Positions 1-5,392 of a DNA stretch of 7,383 nucleotides are shown piece by piece. This DNA comes from an uncultured Rhodopirellula sp. GTDB lineage: Bacteria > Planctomycetota > Planctomycetia > Pirellulales > Pirellulaceae. Every line of letters starts with the position of its first letter. Position 1 is the stretch's first letter. The translations under genes were made by a program, and so were the position numbers. Location: the NCBI GenBank assembly GCA_913061385.1, contig CAJXTM010000162.1:1-7383 (forward strand), read 5' to 3'. The notes beneath the pieces are model-generated. The model was not told the DNA's origin. It saw only the letters and a program-made list of their open reading frames with translations, and ran no database searches.

Positions 1-30
1 TCGGCAGCGTCAGATGTGTATAAGAGACAG
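1..30 (+). other. Nextera read-1 adapter (sequencing artefact)
   Basis: These bases are the 3' 30 nt of the Illumina Nextera read-1 transposase adapter. Positions 12-30 are the 19-bp Tn5 mosaic end (AGATGTGTATAAGAGACAG) and 1-11 are the adapter tail. They are not genomic. Read in the frame of the downstream permease they translate to the peptide MYKRQ from a spurious GTG at 16-18. The presence of tail plus mosaic end fits read-through of short inserts in reads that were assembled without trimming. Confidence 0.98.
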
Positions 31-1680
31 GTAACCATGTGCGTGTTGATCGCATGTTTGGTGGCTGTACCACTGCTGCAAATTGTTTCCAGCTTGGGCC
101 AGTCGTCTGATGGTACGTGGCAACATCTGCAAGAAACGGTGTTACCCGGCTATCTGTGGAACACTCTGCTGCTTGCATTGGGCGTGGGCTTATTGACGAC
201 CCTCATCGGTGTTGGCACAGCCTGGCTGGTAACCAGCTGTCGTTTCCCGGGCTCGGGTGTATTGGAGTGGGCACTTCTGCTTCCACTGGCAATCCCCAGC
301 TATTTACTGGCCTATGCTGCCACCGATGTGCTTCAATTCAGTGGTCCCATACAAACGTTTCTGCGTGATACTTTTGATTGGTCTAGGGCCGATTACTGGT
401 TTCCCAACGCCAGAAGCTTGTCGGGCGCAATCGTGATTCTCAGCGTCAACCTGTATCCTTACGTCTACCTTGCCAGTCGGGCTGCCTTCCTTGAGCAATC
501 TGCATGCGTCCGGGAAATGAGCCGCACACTAGGACTGGGCTCTTGGAAGAGTTTCTTTCGCGTTTCGCTGCCCATGGCTCGTCCTTCTATTTTCATTGGC
601 CTGTCGTTAGTCGTCATGGAAACGCTCTCAGAATTTGGGGCAGTTGATTATTGCGCTGTCGATACTTTGGCAACGGGGATCTATCGAACATGGACCAGTC
701 GCGGCAGTTTGATCGCCGCCTCACAATTGTCACTATGCCTGCTTGGCGCAGTAGCGTTTCTGATTGCGTTTGAATCAATCTCACGTGCGTCCCTTCGTTT
801 TCATTCATCCGATCAAAGCAACCGCTTGGCAGCATGCATTCCACTCACTTTTTTCAAGGGACTTGCTGCCTCTCTTTTCTGCTGGTTCCCCATTCTGGCA
901 GGGTTTCTGCTTCCAACCCTTCTATTCGCACGCAAAACGTGGGTCAACGGCGACCAACGTGCCGTCGAAATGCTTACTGATCTCGGTACACATAGCTTGA
1001 TCCTTGCAACGATTGCCGCAGCTTTGGCAGTCAGCTTGGGAGTCCATGTCGCGCATGCCCGCCGAACTCACCCAACTGTGATCGTAAGAATGGCATCACA
1101 AATTTCTGGTTTAGGTTATGCCATTCCCGGTGGCGTGATCGCGATGGGTGTTCTGGGTGCAATCCTGCATGCCGAAAATGGACTCAATGATGCCTTTGAA
1201 CTTCTATTTTCGTGGTCACCCGGTTTCTTTTTCAGTGGATCAATTCTGGCCCTGCTCTTTGCCTATCAGACCCGTTTTCTGGCTGTCTCTTTGGGAGTCA
1301 TTCAAGCTGGATTGACCCGTGTCAGCCCTGATCTGGACGCAGTCTCACGCACACTGGGTAAATCAGGTATCAAGATTTTGACCCAAGTCCATTTGCCGAT
1401 CCTGAAACGCACGCTGTTGTGCGCATTCATGCTCGTGTTCGTTGATGTACTGAAAGAACTCCCAGCAACACTCATCCTCCGGCCCTTCAATTTTGAGACG
1501 CTGGCAGTTCGCATCTACCAACTTGCGTCAGATGAGCGTCTTGATGAAGCCTCGACGGCAGCGATCGCCATCATCGCCACGGGGATCATTCCCGTGATCG
1601 TACTCTCAAGACTCATGTCCCGAGGCCACTCCCACAGATCTCATCACCGCGAATCTCCTACCCCGCCAGAGCAACCATGA
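31..1680 (+). CDS. Iron(III) ABC transporter permease, fused two-domain (FbpB/AfuB type), 5'-partial
   Basis: This is an inner-membrane permease that would form the channel of a ferric-iron importer, accepting iron from a periplasmic binding protein and powered by the ATPase encoded next to it. Residues are numbered from the first genuine codon at 31. The protein has about 12 hydrophobic segments in two homologous halves. Each half carries the cytoplasmic EAA loop that docks on the ATPase: about 162-191 (RTLGLG...LPMARP) and 437-465 (RTLGKS...LPILKR). Family hallmarks include EFGAVD then AVDTLATGIYRTW (about 201-221), and KELPATL followed by LRPFNFETLAVRIYQLASDE (about 474-502), all typical of the FbpB/FutB/AfuB group. 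The 549 genuine residues are close to the usual full length. The true start is uncertain: ATG at 37 is possible, but only 6 genomic bases precede it, so a few N-terminal residues are probably missing. Its stop overlaps the ATPase start (ATGA). The binding-protein gene is not in the window. The substrate is inferred from family; thiamine or other relatives are less likely. Confidence 0.9.
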   Translation, partial: VTMCVLIACLVAVPLLQIVSSLGQSSDGTWQHLQETVLPGYLWNTLLLALGVGLLTTLIGVGTAWLVTSCRFPGSGVLEWALLLPLAIPSYLLAYAATDVLQFSGPIQTFLRDTFDWSRADYWFPNARSLSGAIVILSVNLYPYVYLASRAAFLEQSACVREMSRTLGLGSWKSFFRVSLPMARPSIFIGLSLVVMETLSEFGAVDYCAVDTLATGIYRTWTSRGSLIAASQLSLCLLGAVAFLIAFESISRASLRFHSSDQSNRLAACIPLTFFKGLAASLFCWFPILAGFLLPTLLFARKTWVNGDQRAVEMLTDLGTHSLILATIAAALAVSLGVHVAHARRTHPTVIVRMASQISGLGYAIPGGVIAMGVLGAILHAENGLNDAFELLFSWSPGFFFSGSILALLFAYQTRFLAVSLGVIQAGLTRVSPDLDAVSRTLGKSGIKILTQVHLPILKRTLLCAFMLVFVDVLKELPATLILRPFNFETLAVRIYQLASDERLDEASTAAIAIIATGIIPVIVLSRLMSRGHSHRSHHRESPTPPEQP

Positions 1681-2687
1681 CTGAACAAAAAGGACTAGAA
1701 GTCTGCGATGTATCACACCAGTATGGAAGCCGGGTTTCAGTAAAGTCTGCTTCACTGGAAGTGAAGCCCGGCAAAGTCCATTGTTTGCTGGGGCACTCAG
1801 GAAGTGGCAAAACGACGCTGCTTCGCGTTATCGCGGGACTGGAATCTGCCCTCACCGGCGAAATCAAAATTGCAGGAAAAAAAGTAGCGAGCGAAGGTGT
1901 CCACCAACCCACTGAAAATCGGGCGATTGGATTTGTCTTTCAAAATTATGCTTTGTTTCCGCACCTTTCCGTTCTTCGAAATGTAATGTTCGGAATCACA
2001 CAATGTTCCCGTAAAGAAAAACTGGACATCGCAATGCATCTGCTTCAACAGGTTGAATTAGGTGAATACACCCGATCCATGCCTCATGCTTTGAGCGTTG
2101 GTCAACAGCAACGTGTCGCACTGGCACGAGCGCTCGCCCGCAAACCCGCCGTGATGTTATTGGACGAACCCTTCTCCGAACTTGATTCTCGGCTCCGGTC
2201 GGAAGTGCGGGAAATCACGCTTCGTGTTCTCCGGGCCTCCGATTCAGCGACCCTGATGGTCACCCATGATCCGCAAGAAGCACTCGGCGCAGGGGACATG
2301 GTGAGCGTCATGCGGGCGGGCTTGATAGAACAGACTGCGACACCGCGTCATCTTTACAACCACCCAATCAATGAACACACGGCAAGGATATTTGGAGTCG
2401 TCAATAGCATCCTACCAAACTCAGAATTTGGCAGATCGATCTGCTCCTCAGGCACAGGGAACACACTACTTGTTCGTCCCGAACAAATTCTTCTCAACCA
2501 AACTTCGCAGACTCCACAGGGTGTCGCTGGCGTCATTGTGCAGATCAACTACGAAGGTCCCACGGTGCTGATTCAATCACAACTGGCATCCGGTCAGTGC
2601 ATCTGGACTCGCGAATTCACTCCCACTGAACGTCGCTCGGGAGAACAAGTTCAACTAGTGATGCCAGAAAGTGAATCGGTCGTGTGA
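1677..2687 (+). CDS. Iron(III) ABC transporter ATP-binding protein (FbpC/AfuC type)
   Basis: This cytoplasmic ATPase (336 aa) would drive the permease encoded immediately upstream. The nucleotide-binding domain covers about residues 6-240: aromatic A-loop Tyr16, Walker A GHSGSGKTT (39-47), Q-loop FVFQN with Gln89, signature LSVGQ (139-143), Walker B VMLLDE (159-164), D-loop SELD (167-170) and switch His197 in VTHD. A C-terminal TOBE-like domain (about 262-336, starting at LLVRPEQI) is typical of FbpC/PotA/MalK-class ATPases. The length is normal for the family. Translation starts at ATG 1677 inside the permease stop (ATGA, 4-bp overlap) with no strong Shine-Dalgarno site, which suggests translational coupling. 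The signature has Val where most relatives have the first Gly of LSGGQ; the Gly and Gln after it are kept, so activity is expected. No intrinsic terminator is visible in the 62 bp between its stop and the convergent gene. Iron specificity is inferred from the permease, because related ATPases serve sulfate, polyamines or sugars. Confidence 0.92.
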   Translation: MTEQKGLEVCDVSHQYGSRVSVKSASLEVKPGKVHCLLGHSGSGKTTLLRVIAGLESALTGEIKIAGKKVASEGVHQPTENRAIGFVFQNYALFPHLSVLRNVMFGITQCSRKEKLDIAMHLLQQVELGEYTRSMPHALSVGQQQRVALARALARKPAVMLLDEPFSELDSRLRSEVREITLRVLRASDSATLMVTHDPQEALGAGDMVSVMRAGLIEQTATPRHLYNHPINEHTARIFGVVNSILPNSEFGRSICSSGTGNTLLVRPEQILLNQTSQTPQGVAGVIVQINYEGPTVLIQSQLASGQCIWTREFTPTERRSGEQVQLVMPESESVV

Positions 2688-2749
2688 TTCGAACGATGCA
2701 CAGTAACCAGCAGAAGGCATGAAAAGCTCTGTTGAACTTAATGCAATCG

Positions 2750-3715
2750 TTACTTCACAATTTTTGTCACCGCTTTCATTTTTCGGAACGCCCAGTATTT
2801 GAGACTTCCCCAAATGACCGCAAAGACGCCGACAAAAGCCATGACGGTGAGATAAACGGGACGCAGGTAATTCGTCGACACGTGAGATGCCACTTCACCG
2901 CCAGCCTGCATCGCTCGATCTGCAAACCCGCTTTTGCTGATGAGCACCGGATTCCCCTCAGCGTCGAATACAATTTCATCACCACCAAGAATCCTATCTG
3001 GCTCGGCCAGAATCACGGTGGTTGCCGCAACCGTGAACAGTGTTTTGCCGGGATTCGCTTCAACAAAGCGTCCCACGAAACCAACCATCTGTTCCGTGTT
3101 ACCTTTCAGCATTCCAACCAGCCCCGCTTTCTGGGTTGCTGGAAGCTTTCCGATGTCATCGGCATGCCGCGCCACAACGATTGCTTGATCGGTGGTTATT
3201 TTCGATGCAAGTTCCACACCTTCATCACCAAAACCACGCACAAAGAACAGCCCCACGCCCGGGTGTTGCAATTCCATTCTCAATGCAGCCCCTCCATGAA
3301 TAGCAATCGCTTCCGCCAATTCACGCCCCGACTTCCCAGCAGCTAACCGCGTCAAAGCCATTTTGACTTGGGCTTCTGGCAATTCATCAAGCGTTCGTAT
3401 CAGTGGCAACAGCCCAGGAGCATTATTGAGCGCAGCCAGGGCATCAGGCCCATATTTCCCAGTTAGCTTGGCAACCTGTTCAACGGCCTCTTCACCACCT
3501 TCTCGCGTTGCCGTGGTAACGACCCGCTCCATGATCTCCTTGCCACCCTTGCGTGACAGATATTCGGTTGCCTCCTCGCCCCCCTGCTTTCCAAAGTATT
3601 TCAGAAGTGCTTTACCGACTGAAGCGGCAACCGCGGGCACAGAAGCATGCGCGGCCTGTATCTGGAACGTACTGAGTCCCATGCAAAAGATGAATACCAA
3701 GGCGATGCGTCTCAT
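2750..3715 (-). CDS. Unrecognised exported protein with helical repeats and C-terminal membrane anchor
   Basis: I do not recognise a named family. The 321-aa product starts with a clear signal peptide: MRR, a hydrophobic core at about 4-19 and a likely signal peptidase I site AHA|S after residue 24. Residues about 30-120 are predicted helical and carry a loosely repeated unit beginning GGEEA (45-49 and 73-77). Residues 120-245 are also helix-rich (RLAAGKSGRELAEA, ARHADDIGKLP), followed by a short beta-type stretch (GGDEIVFDAEGNPVLI, about 244-259). One transmembrane helix (about 286-306) precedes a basic tail (RKMKAVTKIVK), which predicts the bulk of the protein in the periplasm and the C-terminus in the cytoplasm. 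The start ATG lies one base after the stop of the upstream gene. A good ribosome site (GGAG, 7-nt spacing) sits inside the end of that gene, so the two are almost certainly co-transcribed. Its role is unknown; a structural or complex-forming partner of the upstream protein is my inference. Confidence 0.85.
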   Translation of the reverse strand: MRRIALVFIFCMGLSTFQIQAAHASVPAVAASVGKALLKYFGKQGGEEATEYLSRKGGKEIMERVVTTATREGGEEAVEQVAKLTGKYGPDALAALNNAPGLLPLIRTLDELPEAQVKMALTRLAAGKSGRELAEAIAIHGGAALRMELQHPGVGLFFVRGFGDEGVELASKITTDQAIVVARHADDIGKLPATQKAGLVGMLKGNTEQMVGFVGRFVEANPGKTLFTVAATTVILAEPDRILGGDEIVFDAEGNPVLISKSGFADRAMQAGGEVASHVSTNYLRPVYLTVMAFVGVFAVIWGSLKYWAFRKMKAVTKIVK

Positions 3716-3716
3716 C

Positions 3717-4910
3717 TCAATTCTCCACTGTCACAATCTGTTCGTAGAATCTTTCACGATAGGCCGCCTCAAGGCGATTACATACCCGCGGTAAAGCATC
3801 AGCAATTCCACCGCTGCCTACCTTACCAACACCCGCAGTCTCCCCAAAGCTGTCTGTGGAGATATCAGCACGCTCAGCACCGTACAGAATCGCCCGCTCA
3901 AGGGAAGACAAATAATCTTTCAGCTGGATCTCCATTTCCTCTTCGAACTGTTCAGTCATCCACCAGTCTATTGCTAATCCGATCGCCAGCCCGACTCCTA
4001 GTCCAACCGCAGTTCCCACTGGCCCCGCGAGACTTCCACCACCGGCACCCGTCGCGGTTGCACCAGCGGTGGCGCCTCCGGCCGCAGCGGCCGTTGTGGC
4101 CGCCATTGCCCCGAACCGTACCAATACCCCAGACACCAGTGTCACTGCCGCATAGCTTCCCGCTTCGCTGATCACCAAAACCGTCAGAGCGTTATAAACG
4201 CTTGCACTACCCTGCTCAGCAGAATATTCACTCAACTGCTGCGCAACCGACTGATAAAAGGTCTCATATTCCTGCACATCCACCTCGGGCAAGTCTGCTG
4301 TGTCGAGACACGCCTGCACATTAACCAGCATCCGCTTTTGATTTGCATCAACCTCACTACGAAACTGCTCCAACACCCCAGCTACATCTGCAAGCAGCTT
4401 TTTTTCAGAGAAAAGATACTTCTCGAACTTCTCAGCAACGTAGTCCTCAACACGACCATCTTCGGACCACCACCCACCCGGCATCCTGCTGATGATACCG
4501 AATCGAGTCGACATACTGGTCAGATCCTCGACAAACGGTTCTACCTGATACCTATATTCCGTTACGAGTCCACGCAATCGACGTACGCATCGTTCTGCAG
4601 CCTCACGGTTGAACTGATCTGTTTTGGATATTTCTGGTTCCACCTCATTGTCGAAAAAACTAGCGCGTGCCACAACGCGCGCGGCCGACTCGATAACGGG
4701 AACTTCATCAACCAGAACCGGTCGCTGCTGAGGTATCGAGGGCATGGCATTCACCCCATCAGGCAACCACTGCTTGGCCGCAAAGAAAGTTGCCATTGCA
4801 ATCACCGATGCACCCAGCACAGCAACCAAAGATGGAGAGTTGCGCGAGGCGTGAGGCACGCGTGCGGGTGGATCCGTTGGAGTTTGTTCGTCATGCGACA
4901 TGCGATTCAT
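3717..4910 (-). CDS. Unrecognised membrane protein with Gly/Ala-rich hydrophobic segment
   Basis: I do not recognise a named family. The 397-aa product has a polar, Pro-rich N-terminus (1-26), a transmembrane helix (about 27-45) and no cleavage site, suggesting a type II anchor with the remainder in the periplasm. Residues 96-235 are predicted alpha-helical and charged, with a Cys at 108 and another at 201. Residues about 238-315 form a long hydrophobic stretch, very rich in Ala/Gly/Thr, ending in GxxxG-like spacing (GPVGTAVGLGVGLAIGLAID). Next come Trp316-Trp317, an acidic stretch (EQFEEEMEIQL) and a helical C-terminus with Cys377. ATG at 4910 or the third codon after it, ATG at 4901, could be the start; the latter has a weak GGA about 8 nt upstream. 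It is the first gene of a two-gene operon with the 321-aa exported protein, 1 bp apart (TGA-G-ATG). The Gly-rich stretch resembles membrane-inserting glycine-zipper segments, but that is inference; the function is unknown. Confidence 0.82.
   Translation of the reverse strand: MNRMSHDEQTPTDPPARVPHASRNSPSLVAVLGASVIAMATFFAAKQWLPDGVNAMPSIPQQRPVLVDEVPVIESAARVVARASFFDNEVEPEISKTDQFNREAAERCVRRLRGLVTEYRYQVEPFVEDLTSMSTRFGIISRMPGGWWSEDGRVEDYVAEKFEKYLFSEKKLLADVAGVLEQFRSEVDANQKRMLVNVQACLDTADLPEVDVQEYETFYQSVAQQLSEYSAEQGSASVYNALTVLVISEAGSYAAVTLVSGVLVRFGAMAATTAAAAGGATAGATATGAGGGSLAGPVGTAVGLGVGLAIGLAIDWWMTEQFEEEMEIQLKDYLSSLERAILYGAERADISTDSFGETAGVGKVGSGGIADALPRVCNRLEAAYRERFYEQIVTVEN
3723..3726 (-). promoter_or_regulatory. 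Ribosome binding site of the 321-aa gene
   Basis: On the minus strand this reads GGAG, 7 nt upstream of the ATG at 3713-3715, and lies within the last codons of the preceding gene. It fixes the start of the 321-aa protein, which also begins with a proper signal peptide at that ATG. Coding overlap of the site with the upstream gene fits coupled translation. Confidence 0.7.
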
Positions 4911-4928
4911 CCGTTATTTTGTACACTG

Positions 4929-4934
4929 AGTATA
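4929..4934 (-). promoter_or_regulatory. Possible -10 element of the unnamed membrane operon
   Basis: On the minus strand this reads TATACT, one mismatch from the bacterial TATAAT consensus, 18 bp upstream of the ATG at 4910. A start site about 7 nt downstream would give a very short leader. No good -35 hexamer lies 16-18 bp upstream; the TTGAGC just upstream is only 4 bp away. The element is therefore weak evidence and might need an activator. Confidence 0.3.
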
Positions 4935-4972
4935 GCGTGCTCAACTTGCCCTCGTCTGCTTAGCGTGTTCAA
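4933..4972 (-). repeat. Pair of 12-bp direct repeats upstream of the unnamed operon
   Basis: On the minus strand TTGAACACGCTA (4972-4961) and TTGAGCACGCTA (4944-4933) match at 11 of 12 positions and are 28 bp apart start to start. The promoter-proximal copy overlaps the TATACT box. A further GAACAC lies just upstream on the same strand. Direct repeats abutting a -10 element fit an operator or activator site, but two copies this short could be chance. Confidence 0.4.
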
Positions 4973-5102
4973 TAGGTGTTCGTGAATCGCAAATTATTCT
5001 CTCCCAATATTCACATGACACGACAAAAACACGGGCAGATTCTCGAATCACAACCCGTTAATGACGCCATATTTCCATCAAACATCCACGTGAACTATCG
5101 GG

Positions 5103-5138
5103 GCCACCGGAAGCTTGGATGCCACCCGGAAGCCTGAT
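5103..5138 (+). repeat. 18-bp imperfect tandem repeat, two copies
   Basis: Copy 1 (5103-5120, GCCACCGGAAGCTTGGAT) and copy 2 (5121-5138, GCCACCCGGAAGCCTGAT) are head to tail. They align with one substitution and two compensating single-base indels, so both copies are 18 bp. It lies about 255 bp upstream of the oxidase start. Nothing in it is recognised. Confidence 0.55.
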
Positions 5139-5156
5139 GCGAAGAGACAGGCATCA
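5118..5156 (+). promoter_or_regulatory. Possible alternating hairpins in the oxidase upstream region
   Basis: The segment GGCATCA (5150-5156) can pair in mutually exclusive ways. TGATGC (5135-5140) pairs with GCATCA (5151-5156), a perfect 6-bp stem with a 10-nt loop. GATGCC (5118-5123) pairs with GGCATC (5150-5155). GCCTG (5132-5136) pairs with CAGGC (5148-5152). This is seen directly by base complementarity. Whether the region is transcribed, and whether the structures form, is unknown. Confidence 0.25.
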
Positions 5157-5237
5157 AATGGGGCAATTCGGGGCGCATGAACGCAGAGATCGTCTAAAAC
5201 AGCCGAAAATAATCGACGCTGTCCCCGCGTACTTGAA

Positions 5238-5251
5238 CTCAATGCAATGAG
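5238..5251. promoter_or_regulatory. Near-palindrome, possible operator
   Basis: CTCAATGCAATGAG matches its own reverse complement at 12 of 14 positions (CTCA-N-TGCA-N-TGAG). It is directly followed by GATAAT (5251-5256), a plausible -10 hexamer for the rightward oxidase gene, although no good -35 is spaced correctly. A repressor-type operator is inference only. Confidence 0.25.
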
Positions 5252-5382
5252 ATAATTCCCTCCCTTCCTGCAGCCTGTCCGTATCCCTCACTTGAATCGA
5301 CCGGTATCGTGAACAGCACTTCTGGAATCAGAGGCTTCTGAACCAGCAGACATCAAACGCCGAACGAATTTTTCAAGGGAAC

Positions 5383-5388
5383 GGAAAG
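5383..5388 (+). promoter_or_regulatory. Ribosome binding site supporting a GTG start
   Basis: GGAAAG lies 4 nt before the GTG at 5393-5395. It supports GTG as the start of the oxidase. No ATG exists in frame between there and the upstream in-frame stop at 5339-5341. Confidence 0.55.
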
Positions 5389-5392
5389 CACT

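Larger units (their letters stand above)
4911..5392. other. Divergent intergenic region, 482 bp, no convincing gene
   Basis: This region separates the starts of the unnamed membrane operon (leftward) and the oxidase gene (rightward) and should hold both promoters. It contains a pair of direct repeats next to a -10-like box, an 18-bp imperfect tandem repeat, competing hairpins and a near-palindrome, each listed separately. A further stem-loop at 5199-5222 pairs ACAGC-CGA with TCG-GCTGT around a 6-nt loop, with a 2-nt bulge. I matched no known riboswitch or RNA family; cobalamin and glycine riboswitch motifs were looked for by eye and not found. The only other open frame of note is a 51-codon GTG frame at 4982-5137, which I do not support. 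Confidence 0.7.

Noticed and set aside
2647..2739. 9-bp inverted repeat AAGTTCAAC ... GTTGAACTT spanning the end of the ATPase gene and the convergent gap.
   Set aside because: The arms are 75 bp apart and one is coding. There is no U-tract or GC-rich stem, so it is not a terminator and is probably chance.
2732..3346. 204-codon plus-strand open frame.
   Set aside because: It is antisense to the 321-aa protein, which has a signal peptide, ribosome site and membrane helix. The plus-strand translation looks random (His/Phe/Ser rich, no domain).
3647..4171. 174-codon plus-strand open frame, Pro/Arg/Leu rich.
   Set aside because: Antisense shadow of the Gly/Ala-rich part of the 397-aa gene; its composition is explained by the complement of GC-rich codons.
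4982..5137. 51-codon GTG frame in the divergent intergenic region with an AGG a few bases upstream.
   Set aside because: No recognisable sequence features, and it crosses the tandem repeat. Length and composition are compatible with chance.
5143..5150. AGAGACAG, identical to the last 8 bases of the transposon mosaic end, raising the question of a chimeric join.
   Set aside because: The rest of the mosaic end and the adapter tail are absent, so an internal adapter junction is not supported.
5020..5230. Possible cobalamin or glycine riboswitch before the oxidase.
   Set aside because: The conserved core motifs of these classes were not found on either strand by eye.
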